DNA of 64,000 nt, from NCBI RefSeq assembly GCF_041434935.1, contig NZ_CP107964.1, positions 8,539,001 through 8,603,000 of the forward strand, written 5' to 3'. Position 1 is the stretch's first letter, and each line of letters begins with the position of its first letter. Positions 32,722 through 41,559 of this stretch are shown in pieces. Source of the stretch: Kitasatospora sp. NBC_00374. GTDB taxonomy: Bacteria; Actinomycetota; Actinomycetes; Streptomycetales; Streptomycetaceae. Under the pieces are notes generated by a model that searched no databases, was not told the DNA's origin, and saw only the letters and a list, made by a program, of their open reading frames with translations. A program made the translations under genes and the position numbers.

Positions 32722-34476
32722 TTGACCGCATCGTACCGCGGACGCCTGAGGGCCCTGGCCGCCGGGGGCGTCCTTGCCCTGGCTTTCGGCGCTCTCGCCA
32801 CCACCCCGAGCACGGCCGCCCCGCAGCACCGCGCGCCCGACTCCGTCGTCGCGCAGTCCGTGACCGACTCCGCACCGGTGGCGGACCCCGACGCCGCGCC
32901 GCGCGGCGTCGGCGAGTACCCGACCGTCGTCATGCCCGCTCCGTCCGGGCCGTCCGAGCAGGTGACTGCCGCCGCCAAGCCGCGGCACGACGTCGACGGC
33001 GACGGCCGCAGTGACATGATCGTCATGGAGTACGACCAGGCCACGGCCGTCTACCTGTCGTCGATCCAGGCCTGGAGCGACTACACGATCGCCAAGACCG
33101 ACCCCGACGCCTCGTTCAAGGACCTGCTGCCGGTGGGCGATGTCGGCGGCACGACCAAGCCGGAACTGCTCTCCCTCTCCTTCGACGGCGTCCTGACGCT
33201 CTACGAGGCCGGCTTGAACGCCACGTCGGCGCCCCTGTGGTCGGGCGGCGGCTGGCAGAAGTACAACCGCCTCATCGCCACCGGGGACGTCACCGGAGAC
33301 CGTCACCCCGACCTGCTGGCCCGCGACTTCGCCGGTGACCTGTGGCTCTACACGGGGACGGGCACCGTCACCAAGCCCTTCAACGCGCGGGTCAAGGTCG
33401 GCACCGGCTGGGGGATCTACGACCAGATCGTCGGTGCCAGTGACGTCGACGGCGACGGCCTCGGCGATGTTCTCACCCGCACCCTGACCGGCGAGCTGTG
33501 GTTCCACAAGGGGGCCGGCAGCGCCACCGCCCCGCTCAAGGCCCGCGTCAAGGTCGGCACCGGCTGGAACGCGTACAACGTGATCAGTGGCTCGGACGAC
33601 GGCGACGGCGACGGCCTGAGCGACCTGCTCGCCCGCGACCGCGACGGCGTGGAGTACTGGTTCAAGTCGATCGGCGGCGGGCGCTTCGCCGCACCGGCGT
33701 ACTTCGGCGGCGGCTACGAACGCAACAAGTTCATCGTCGGTGCGGGCACCACGCAGCTCTACGGCAAGGCCCAGAATCTCATGACCCAGACCGACGGCAC
33801 CCTGGCCAAGTACTACGCCCTGGCCAACGGCGCCTACCTGACGCCGCCGACCGGAGTCGGCAAGGAGAAGCCGGGGTCCCGCAACACGTACGCCACCGCG
33901 CTCAACAGTCACAACCACGCCAGCTATGTGGAGAACACCGGCAGCGACCTGTACATCCGCAGCAAGAAGGTCAGCTCGACGTGGAACTACAACGCGATGG
34001 TCGGCCCCGGCGACCTCACCGGCGACGGCAAGGGCGACCTGCTCAGCCGCGACTCAGCGGGAGTTCTGTGGCTGCACCCCGGCGACGGGGCGGTGGACAC
34101 CAAGCTCGGCACACCCATCAAGGTCAGCAGCGGCTGGAACGCCTACAACGCGCTGGTCGGCGCGGGCGACTACTCCGGCGACGGACGGCCCGACCTGCTC
34201 GCCAGGGACACCTCCGGCCGGCTGTTCCTCTTCAAGGGCACGGGGACTTCCACCGCGCCGTTCGCCGCCCGGGAACAGATCGCCACCGGCTGGGACGTCT
34301 ACGACATGCTCGTCGTGCCGGGTGACATCGACGGGGACAGCAAGGGCGATGTGCTCGCCCGCGCCAAGAACGGCGACATGTACCTGTACACCTCGACGGG
34401 CAACGTCGGCACCGCGACCTTCGCCGCCCGGGTGCTGTTCGGCAGGGGCTGGAACATCTACACGAACATGCTCTGA
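32722..34476 (+). CDS. Secreted FG-GAP/VCBS repeat protein
   Basis: 584 residues from a TTG with GGGGGG upstream, so translation may be weak. Signal peptide: RLRALAAGGVLALAFGALA. The rest is a beta-propeller of FG-GAP repeats: many copies of GDxxGDGxxDLLARD with Asp-rich calcium loops (DVDGDGRSDM, DVTGDRHPDLLARD, DYSGDGRPDLLARD). Ten or so repeats would form a seven-bladed propeller. Such proteins are secreted by Streptomyces in quantity and bind polymers or other proteins; no enzyme motif is visible. A strong inverted repeat follows at 34549-34620. Confidence 0.85.
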   Translation: MTASYRGRLRALAAGGVLALAFGALATTPSTAAPQHRAPDSVVAQSVTDSAPVADPDAAPRGVGEYPTVVMPAPSGPSEQVTAAAKPRHDVDGDGRSDMIVMEYDQATAVYLSSIQAWSDYTIAKTDPDASFKDLLPVGDVGGTTKPELLSLSFDGVLTLYEAGLNATSAPLWSGGGWQKYNRLIATGDVTGDRHPDLLARDFAGDLWLYTGTGTVTKPFNARVKVGTGWGIYDQIVGASDVDGDGLGDVLTRTLTGELWFHKGAGSATAPLKARVKVGTGWNAYNVISGSDDGDGDGLSDLLARDRDGVEYWFKSIGGGRFAAPAYFGGGYERNKFIVGAGTTQLYGKAQNLMTQTDGTLAKYYALANGAYLTPPTGVGKEKPGSRNTYATALNSHNHASYVENTGSDLYIRSKKVSSTWNYNAMVGPGDLTGDGKGDLLSRDSAGVLWLHPGDGAVDTKLGTPIKVSSGWNAYNALVGAGDYSGDGRPDLLARDTSGRLFLFKGTGTSTAPFAAREQIATGWDVYDMLVVPGDIDGDSKGDVLARAKNGDMYLYTSTGNVGTATFAARVLFGRGWNIYTNML

Positions 34477-34548
34477 TCCTGTCCATCGGACCCCGGCGGT
34501 GACCAAGGAGCCCCGTACACGGTCACCCACCTGGGCGTCCGCCGGACA

Positions 34549-34620
34549 CCGACGCGGCCCTCGGCCCGATCCGCTGCTCCGACCGGAGAGCGCATCGGAC
34601 GATCCCGAGGGCCGCGTCGG
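34549..34620. terminator. Long inverted repeat between convergent genes
   Basis: Perfect 16-base arms (34549-34564 and 34605-34620, CGACGCGGCCCTCGG type) separated by 40 bases. It lies after the FG-GAP gene and before the end of the convergent membrane protein gene, so it probably stops both transcripts. Confidence 0.7.
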
Positions 34621-34806
34621 TCAGAGTGCGGTCTCCGGACGCTCACGGAGGCGATCGCGCAGGCTTCACGCTTCCGGGGCAGCTGCCACGCCTGGCCCAG
34701 GCGCCGACTGGTGCGCGAAGCAGCGTGGTCGCTCAACCGGGCAACGGGTAGCGATACACCGGCTTCGGTCCCCATGAGGTAACGGAGGGAGCCGAGCAGA
34801 CGGATC

Positions 34807-35448
34807 TCAGGAGCCTCCGCCGGTGGAGCCGCCGTGACCGCCCATCGACGGGTACTGCACCCGGCGTCGGACGACCAGGTCCACCTGGACGGCGGAGGGG
34901 GCGAGTACCTGTTGCAGCTCCTGGCACAGGGCCGTGGTGTCGGTCGTCCACCGGGGCAGTGACGTGGGCCGGATCAGGTGGCCGTTCTTCAGCAGCACGT
35001 ACAGGGTGATCTTGGCGTTGACGGGCTTCCGATCCTCCTCGTGCGACTCCGTGATGGCGTGGTCGATCCAGATCTGCCGGACGTCGGTGAGCGGCCTCGG
35101 CCGGTCCGTGCGGGAGCCCCGGACGACGGTCATGGTGTCGGGGGAGGCGGCGGGGGAGAACCGCAAGCGGTTCACGTCCCGGAAGGCCCCGTACAGGATC
35201 ACGAACGTGTTGACGACGAGTCCCAGCACGGCGGCGATCCCGACCAGAGCCCAGATCCGGCCGGGTTCGAGACTGAAGATCAGCGCCATGACCACATAGA
35301 CCGGGATACCGCAGACGGCGCCGGCCACGAGCGACCCGAGCACCTCCCCGGGCCAGCGCTTGGCGGCGAACACGAGCGGCCCGACTCCCTCGCGAAGCAC
35401 CACGTCGACCACGTCGGGACTCGAACGGTCCACCCGCACCCTGCTCAT
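34807..35448 (-). CDS. Hypothetical membrane protein
   Basis: 213 residues from the ATG at 35448. Two adjacent transmembrane helices (residues ~37-60 GSLVAGAVCGIPVYVVMALI and ~65-88 WALVGIAAVLGLVVNTFVIL) are flanked by a charged N-terminal part and a ~120-residue C-terminal domain with strands (AKITLYVLLKNGHLIRPTSL) and a Gly/Ser/His tail. No family is recognised. It faces the FG-GAP gene. Confidence 0.7.
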   Translation of the reverse strand: MSRVRVDRSSPDVVDVVLREGVGPLVFAAKRWPGEVLGSLVAGAVCGIPVYVVMALIFSLEPGRIWALVGIAAVLGLVVNTFVILYGAFRDVNRLRFSPAASPDTMTVVRGSRTDRPRPLTDVRQIWIDHAITESHEEDRKPVNAKITLYVLLKNGHLIRPTSLPRWTTDTTALCQELQQVLAPSAVQVDLVVRRRVQYPSMGGHGGSTGGGS

Positions 35449-35651
35449 GACCCAACGTTAGGATCGTGCCACTGGTTATGGAAGAGCGCGCTCGGCCAAG
35501 CGGCCCGGCCGAGGCGCGCCTGTCTGCGTGGTCGACAGCCGCACATCACTAGATGATTGATTCCAAGGGGTCCTGGGCTGCGCGTTGAGGCGCTGAACAG
35601 CAAGAACGCGGTCTCCTGTTGCGGTTGTCGGCACCAGCAGGGGATGAGCAT

Positions 35652-35738
35652 CACCGGCAGACGGTGTATAGCCGCTTCCGGACCTGGGAGTTGGACGGGA
35701 CCGGGGAGCGGCTGTCCACCGCGATCTTGGCCGAGTGA
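35652..35738 (+). mobile_element. IS5-family transposase fragment
   Basis: 29 codons reading HRQTVYSRFRTWELDGTGER then LSTAILAE and stop. The WQTVYxRFRRWxxDGxWER motif is the N-terminal hallmark of Streptomyces IS5/ISL2-type transposases. Nothing else of the element is left nearby. Confidence 0.5.
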
Positions 35739-35787
35739 CGCCGACACTGGAACGGTATCCGTCTCCAGCTGCGGGCTCAATCATGTG

Positions 35788-37014
35788 TCAGGGCACGAGC
35801 CGGTCCAGCACTCCGCTCCATGCCTCCATCGCTGCGCCCAACCCGGTGCCGGCAGCTGCTGCTGCGTTCAGTGCGTTGAGAGCAGACCTGATGATTCCTC
35901 GGTTCCTCCGCTCCGGGGGTTCTCCTGCGGCCCCAGCGAGGTACTCGACATTGTCGAGCAGGTCCCGGCGCTGATCGTCGTCAAGATTCTCCTGGGCCAG
36001 CACCGCTTGCCCCAGTGCTGTCAGCGCATCAGCTATGCCAGCGCCGCCGTCCTGGTGAACACCGGCGACGGACGAGCGGATGTTGGCGATCTGGGCAGCG
36101 AACTGCCCGCCGTAATAGTTCCCGCCACTGAACGTCAGCGAAACCCGCGGCTCCGGAGCTGCCTGCCCGGATGCCTCTGCATAATCAGGCATACGTCCTC
36201 GTACCTCTTCCAGATAGGCCAACCCTAGAGCCATAAAGGCTCGCCCCAGAGCATGCGGATCGGCAACCAGGGGACTGCTGCACGCTCCAGCGGATTTCAT
36301 AACGGAATCGAATCCGAACTGCACGCCCGACCCAAGGTGACGCTGCAGAAATCGGGAGGTGCTGTCGCGCCAGGCCAGGATGACAGGTGAAACGGAAGTC
36401 GCAGTGGCAACGGCTGCAACTGTCTCCTTGCAGTTCTCGATACAGGCGCTGAGATCTTCGGCGAAGAGCCGTGAGAGAATACCCTCCCCGAATACCGCAT
36501 GCCGGGGTGGATGAATCCCCTCCGGCACGTGAATAAGGCATTCAGGATTAGCTTCCCTGCATGCCGTGGCGACCTTTCTGATGTTTCCGATGAGCGCCGC
36601 CACGGCCTGGTCTACATGATCTTTCGTAAGGTGGCTGGTGCCTGAATGAAAGTCGTAAGGAGCTCTGCGGGCGCCGTTGGAATATTCAATACTGGAGAGA
36701 GAAGGAGGGTTGTAGAGAAAACCGGTTGCATTGTCCCACTCACGCCAAAGAGGCTGGAAACGGCCGCTGCCCGTCGAGTCCAACAGTCTCCGGGCCTCGC
36801 CGAGAGCCGTGTTCGCTTCGGGCCTGACATATCCGCGCGGCTCCAAGAGGGTCCCCTGCCCGGGGTACCACTTCCACGCCTTGCCCCGCCATGGTTCAAG
36901 GGATGCCGCGACCGCATCACAGCGCCTTCCCAGTTCGTCCAGGAGTGGCCGCAACCGGCGCCGCGCCACCATGTCCTGCTCACGTATGACGCGCCTAGCC
37001 GTGCCAACGTCCAT
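35788..37014 (-). CDS. Unknown protein, 408 residues, AT-richer than its surroundings
   Basis: From the ATG at 37014; the binding site is poor. The N-terminal half is mixed (EPWRGKAWKWYPGQGTLLEP; DFHSGTSHLTKDHVDQAVAA). The last ~110 residues form a recognisable type of end: FSGGNYYGGQFAAQIANIRS followed by a helical stretch (DALTALGQAVLAQENLDDDQ, RRDLLDNVEYLAGAAGEPPE) and a final hydrophobic helix. Similar tails (a Gly-rich NxYGGQxAAQI turn, then helices with PPExR) occur at the ends of many unrelated actinobacterial proteins, as if an adaptor domain. The codon use has more A/T third positions than neighbours, pointing to transfer. Function unknown; defence or signalling is possible. Confidence 0.7.
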   Translation of the reverse strand: MDVGTARRVIREQDMVARRRLRPLLDELGRRCDAVAASLEPWRGKAWKWYPGQGTLLEPRGYVRPEANTALGEARRLLDSTGSGRFQPLWREWDNATGFLYNPPSLSSIEYSNGARRAPYDFHSGTSHLTKDHVDQAVAALIGNIRKVATACREANPECLIHVPEGIHPPRHAVFGEGILSRLFAEDLSACIENCKETVAAVATATSVSPVILAWRDSTSRFLQRHLGSGVQFGFDSVMKSAGACSSPLVADPHALGRAFMALGLAYLEEVRGRMPDYAEASGQAAPEPRVSLTFSGGNYYGGQFAAQIANIRSSVAGVHQDGGAGIADALTALGQAVLAQENLDDDQRRDLLDNVEYLAGAAGEPPERRNRGIIRSALNALNAAAAAGTGLGAAMEAWSGVLDRLVP

Positions 37015-37157
37015 GTGGAAACTTTAGCGGCCCCCTTTGTGCCATGTCCGCGGAATGCTGGAGTCCTCTTTCTGTGAGCAATAGAGCCGCGGCTGCTTGC
37101 TCGGCCAGCTCCCTACGCACGGCAACCACGACGAGGCTTCGAGAGCGCCAATTGCTC

Positions 37158-37869
37158 ATGCAACACCGGCACAAGGAGTGCGCAGCCCTCGGCCTGGCGC
37201 TCAACCTGGACGACGACGGGATCGTGCCCGTGGTGCTGTTCAGCACCGAGGCCGAACAGCCCGCCGAGATCAGCCTGAACGACTACGCCGGCGCGGTCGC
37301 CCGCTACTCCAGCCGTGCGCCCTGGGGCGGCACCAACTACGAGACCGCGATGGCGTCCGTCCACCACCACCTACCCGGACCCCGAGACCCCGGCCCTGGT
37401 CAACTTCCAGACCGACGGCGAGCCGCAGAACCGCCAGGCCGCCGAGGACGCGCTGCGCGCCGCCGCCCACCTGCCGATCTTCTGGGCGTTCGTTGGATTC
37501 GGCCCCCGGATCGAGTTCCTCCGACAGCTCGACACACTGCAAGGCCGCCTGCTCGACAACGCTCTGGTGGTCCTGCGGGCGCCGGATTCCTCCGCGGTGG
37601 CCATGGACGCGCGGTTCGACGGGGAGCGGCTGCTGCGGGCGTGCTGCGAGCCGCATCTGGCGCGGCTCGTCGCCGCCTACCAGCACCGTCGCTTCGTGGC
37701 GGAGGAGTTGTGGGCCGGGCAGATCACCCGGGCGGTGCGCCTGCTCGGGCCGCTGGACGAGGAGGAGATGTACGACCGGGTGGTGGCGGTGATCGGACTC
37801 GACGAGGAGCAGCTGATGCGGGCGGTTGCCTGGCAGGGCAGCCACTCCGGCCCATCCGGCCCGGGGTGA
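37158..37869 (+). pseudogene. Broken VWA-domain protein (TerF/TerY-like)
   Basis: One frame reads LGLALNLDDDGIVPVVLFST, YAGAVARYSSRAPWGGTNYE and TAMASVHHH; near 37370 the sense moves to the next frame, TPALVNFQTDGEPQNRQAAE, HLPIFWAFVGFGPRIEFLRQ. These are the later strands of a von Willebrand A domain like those in tellurium-resistance-type proteins. The N-terminal metal site (DxSxS) is missing. A helical C-terminal part (MYDRVVAVIGLDEEQLMRAV) remains open. At least one indel plus a lost start. Confidence 0.6.
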
Positions 37870-38029
37870 CGGCCCGCCGTGATGCACATGGTCGGTGTGC
37901 TGCACCGGCAGGTGAGCGCCGAGGGCGGCGGCTACTGCGGCCGGGTCTGAGGGCCGCCGCCATACCGACGTGGGCTCGGCCGTTCGGGTGTGCGGCGGGG
38001 TGTGGACAGTGGTTCTTCCAGGGGGTGGG

Positions 38030-38209
38030 TCAGGGGCGTGTGGCTTTCTCCCCCCACCGGGGCCGGCTCGACGTCCGTGGGGTGACTTCCCGTCTTCCTG
38101 GTGGTGGGGTGGCGTCGGCGGGGATGGGGCTGTTGGCGAGCAGATCGGTCAGGTCGCTGTTGTCGATCTCGTGCCAGCCGGCGAAGTCCGGGGTGGTGGA
38201 GGCGCCCAT
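38030..38209 (-). CDS. Small protein or gene end, 59 residues
   Basis: From the ATG at 38209 the frame begins MGASTTPDFAGWHEIDNSDL then TDLLANSPIPADATPPPG, which is convincingly coding, and ends with a basic tail. In the adjoining frame just upstream the sequence FVVDRAPAGFEYPSEVAGVA also looks coding, so the small frame may be the end of a larger frameshifted gene that ran from about 38345. Confidence 0.4.
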   Translation of the reverse strand: MGASTTPDFAGWHEIDNSDLTDLLANSPIPADATPPPGRREVTPRTSSRPRWGEKATRP

Positions 38210-38723
38210 GGGCTGGCCCCCCGTTGGGGCCGGTGCCGCGGCGCCAGCCGAACGCCACCCCGGCGACCTCGGACGGGTACTCGAACCCGGCCGGCGCGCG
38301 GTCGACGACGAACACGCCCTCGCCGGAGGGCAGGCCGTCCTTGCAGCGGCTTGTGCTCGTCGTCGAGTGCTCCGGAGGAATCCTGGGCTCCGACCATCTG
38401 GAGATCATCTGCCCCCAACGGGGTGGCGGCGATCAGTACGCCGAAGATGATGCAACTGATCTCGCTGACCTTCTCGTTGATGCGGGTACGAGGCTCGGTT
38501 TGCCGCATCAGGCGGACAACGATGACGGCGGAGCAGGCTTCCGGCGGCCGGGTCCTCCTGCGTCGGCAGCCGGCTCAGTGAGGGTCAGTTCGACGGTCGC
38601 GGCGAAGCCGGTGAGCAGGGTGCGGTGCTCGTGCCTTCGCCGACTGCGGGGTCGCGCCGCAATCCTTGGTGATCGGCCGCGTGCTCGCTGTACCGTGCGT
38701 TGTAACCGATCCCGGAGGCTGTC
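38210..38723. other. Decayed stretch upstream of the kinase-like gene
   Basis: Minus-strand remnants: SEISCIIFGVLIAATPLGAD and the FEYPSEVAGVAFGW segment near 38230-38310, in different frames. No intact gene. The GGAGG site of the next gene is at its right end. Confidence 0.35.
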
Positions 38724-39692
38724 ATGGGAAGGACCCCGCCCGCGAACCGTCCCGGATGGGGCGACCTTCCGCAGGCCGTCACCGCGGCCGTCGAGGTCCG
38801 CGTCGGGGCGCCGTTGGCTTCGGTGGATTACCCGTCGGGCGGGTTCACGCCCGGCCTCGCAGCCCGTGCCGCCTTCGCCGACGGCAGCCGCGTGTTCCTC
38901 AAGGGCATCCCGACCGGCGACGGCACAGCGGGAATGTACCGGGCCGAAGCCGCGGTCGGCGCCGTGCTGCCCGAGTCGGTGGCCCCCGCGCTGCTGTGGT
39001 CGGTCAAGACCGGGGGCTGGCTGATGCTGTCCTTCGAGGATCTGTCCGGCGGCGCGCCCGACCTTTCACCCGGAGCCGCCGGTGTGGGGCCGGCATTGGA
39101 TGTTGTCGGCGAACTGGAGCGGACGCTGACGCCGTGTCCGCTGCCCGACGCTAAGCCGTTCGAGGAACTGGCGCGAGAACTGGCCGGCAACTGGACCCGC
39201 CTGCAGGGGAGTGGCCCCGCGGACGCAGGCTCGGACGCGTGGGCGACCGCATACGCCCGCGACCTGGTTGGCCTAGACGATCCCGCGGCCCTCGTGGAGG
39301 CGACGGCCGGCGGGACGCTGCTGCACTGTGATCTGCGCGCGGACAACATGCTCCTGAACGCCGACGGCCGGGTGAAGGCGATCGACTGGGCGTGGACCGC
39401 GCGCGGCGCCGCGTGGGTGGACGCGGCGTTCTTCCTGCCGCAGCTCGTCCTGGCGGGGCACACCGCTGCGGTGGCTGAGCGCCTGCTCGCCGAGCGTGTG
39501 CCCGCCTGGCGGGCCGCACCCGAGGCGGGGGTGCTGGGCTTCGCGGTCGCGCTGACGGGCTACTGGTCCTGGCACGCGCGCACCGGCCCCGGCGGCGCAC
39601 TGGGCGCCTACCGGGGCCGGGCCGCGGAGGCGGGCCGGGAGTGGATCGCTCACCGCGCGGGCTGGAAGGCCCCGATTCCGGCGTCACGGTAG
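38724..39692 (+). CDS. Aminoglycoside phosphotransferase-family kinase
   Basis: 322 residues from the ATG at 38724 with GGAGG five bases upstream. The Brenner-type catalytic motif LLHCDLRADNMLLN (HxDxxxxN) and the metal-binding Asp in VKAIDWAWTARG are present. The N-lobe has GGFTPGLAARAAFADGSRVF with a nucleotide-binding Lys in VFLKGIP. It phosphorylates a small hydroxyl-bearing molecule; the family includes aminoglycoside and homoserine kinases, so resistance cannot be claimed. It stands alone. Confidence 0.8.
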   Translation: MGRTPPANRPGWGDLPQAVTAAVEVRVGAPLASVDYPSGGFTPGLAARAAFADGSRVFLKGIPTGDGTAGMYRAEAAVGAVLPESVAPALLWSVKTGGWLMLSFEDLSGGAPDLSPGAAGVGPALDVVGELERTLTPCPLPDAKPFEELARELAGNWTRLQGSGPADAGSDAWATAYARDLVGLDDPAALVEATAGGTLLHCDLRADNMLLNADGRVKAIDWAWTARGAAWVDAAFFLPQLVLAGHTAAVAERLLAERVPAWRAAPEAGVLGFAVALTGYWSWHARTGPGGALGAYRGRAAEAGREWIAHRAGWKAPIPASR

Positions 39693-39922
39693 AGCCTGTG
39701 GGCGGTGAGGTCGGCGAAGCCCCGGGCGAGCACGGAGTGCAGGTGGGCGGGGTGCAGGTGGTCGAGGTAGTCCTTGCCGGTACGGCCGTCCGGCGCGCGC
39801 AGCAGCCCCTCGGCGGCCTGCCGGATCGTCACCCGGTCCTGTCCGGTCATGCGGTGGGCGAGGCGGGCGAGGCTCCGCTCGGCGGCGGCGACGTGTTCCT
39901 GACGGGCACCCCCGAATTCCGG
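39650..39922 (-). pseudogene. Coding-like fragment, unknown
   Basis: The minus frame reads PEFGGARQEHVAAAERSLAR, LAHRMTGQDRVTIRQAAEGL and ends YRDAGIGAFQPAR at 39650, overlapping the end of the kinase-like gene. It is helical with good coding bias but has no clear start, and its ends differ from any family I recognise. Confidence 0.35.
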
Positions 39923-40083
39923 TCTGGCGCAAATGGATCACGACGGAGCGGGTAGAGAATCGGAAGGTTACCGACCAGCCGTGAGCAGGACGCCGTCCGG
40001 ATCCTGCTGCTGATCGATGGAGGCTGCCAGCCGCTCACAGCACCAGAACAGGCCGCGCCCGCCCTTCAGAACGCCGTGGGTGT

Positions 40084-40640
40084 GTGCCGGACACAGGTAG
40101 CTCCAGAAGCTCGACTTGCTTCCTCCAGGCCCTGCGGAAGCTGAGGATCTGGGCCGGCGAGCCCTCCTACCACTCGATGGCCCGCCACTGCCCGGTGTCC
40201 GCGTCGACGCTCTGCGCGGCGCTCGCCCCCTCGCACACTACCCTTCCCAGCCGCGACACCGTCGAGGGGATCGTGACCGCGCGCCTGGCGTTCGTGGCCC
40301 GCGCTGGCGGCCACCCGCAGGACACCGGCACGCGGGCGTGGACCGACACCTGGGCCCGGCTGCGGACCGCCGAGCTCGCCAGCCGGCATGCCCGCCCCGC
40401 ACCGGAGAGCGCCGCCACCGCGCCACCTGCCGCTCCTGCTGCGCCGGGAGGAGAGACGTGGGCCCGCGCACGCGTACGTGGCTGATCGAGGACGGGACAC
40501 TCCTGGAGGTGGCGGCGTTCGCCCGGGCACTCCAGGACGCGGTGGCCACCACCGGTATGACCCAGCGCCAGCTGGTGTGGGCCGGATGCGTCAGCGCCGC
40601 CAGCCTCTCGCGCGCTACCTGCGCGGCCAGCGCCTGCCAG
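40084..40640 (+). pseudogene. Decayed XRE-family regulator pieces
   Basis: The frame from 40084 includes FLQALRKLRIWAGEPSYHSM, the usual start of Streptomyces XRE-type regulators that carry large sensor or TPR domains. Later (40503-40640) a second HTH-like segment appears: ALQDAVATTGMTQRQLVWAG then, after a one-base shift, AASLSRYLRGQRLPA. Both are missing their remaining domains. Confidence 0.45.
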
Positions 40641-41105
40641 CGCCGTCCGCGATGCCGCTGCCGGGCTTGGTGGATAGAAGTCGAACAGCGGCTACGCCCC
40701 TGCAGGGAAGTAGCGGCCCGCCGGTGCTTTCTCAAGGCTGGAACACCGCACCGTCGGCCACGGAAGGCGGCCCCTACCTGAGCGGGCGGACCGTAGCGTC
40801 GGCCACCAGCTCCCGGCCGTCCTCGCCGACGACGCCAGTGGTCGTCCCAGCCCCGCGCGTGCGGCCAGCTGAACGTTGGTCAGGCCTGACGTCGCCCGCC
40901 CGCCATCCAGTCGGCCTCGCAGCTCGGCCAACGCCCTCTCCGCCCTGGCCGCTCTGACTGTGGAGCCCGCCTGAGCGCTGGTTCGAGGCCGCCGCACCGG
41001 TCTGGACCCGGGTGATGATCCGACGCGCTCGCTGACGTCATCGCCGATGCAGCGGACCGAATTCCCACGCGCGACCTCCCGAAACAGCTCCCCGCGAACT
41101 GACCA
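40641..41105. other. Decayed stretch with a minus-strand HTH-like patch
   Basis: On the minus strand near 40870-40960 one frame gives AELRGRLDGGRATSGLTNVQ then LAARAGLG, a XRE-type helix-turn-helix beginning, which soon loses sense. No intact gene. Confidence 0.35.
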
Positions 41106-41342
41106 CTACGCCGCGCGGTCGGTCCGCACCGAGCCCTCGGCCTTCAGTCGTGCGAGCAGCCTTTCCGCGAGAATGGAGATCGGGTTGGCCTCGGGCAGGC
41201 TTTCTGCCAGCTGGGCGACGGTGACCACCCGCTCGAGGAACCCGTAGAGCAGGCCGTACAGAGCGTCGTCGCTTCCGGGCACGGTGTCTCCTCGAAGCGC
41301 CTCGGGGTCGATCCGGCGGACCCCCGTCACCATCTCGTCCAC
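41106..41342 (-). CDS. Small hypothetical protein, 78 residues
   Basis: From a GTG at 41342 (an ATG three codons on is an alternative); an upstream stop limits it. The peptide is helical: GSDDALYGLLYGFLERVVTV, AQLAESLPEANPISILAERL. It has good coding bias but no known family and a poor binding site. Confidence 0.45.
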   Translation of the reverse strand: MDEMVTGVRRIDPEALRGDTVPGSDDALYGLLYGFLERVVTVAQLAESLPEANPISILAERLLARLKAEGSVRTDRAA

Positions 41343-41559
41343 AATGCTGTCGATGCTCAGGCCATCCTGGAGTCAGAGGGCGCCAAGGTGATCGAGAGCG
41401 CCACGGTTCCCCGGAAGTGACGACCGGCTCTGCCGGTGATGAGGACCGTTGAATTCCCTACCCGTGCTCGGGCATTGGCCAGACCTGCTCAGCGTGATTC
41501 CCCACCCACCCGATGGGCTCCTCGATGATGGCTGTTGTCATCTGTGGTGATCTCCCAGG

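Noticed and set aside
38724..39692. Antibiotic resistance by aminoglycoside phosphorylation
   Set aside because: The kinase fold is clear, but the family contains many non-resistance kinases; sequence alone does not support a resistance call.
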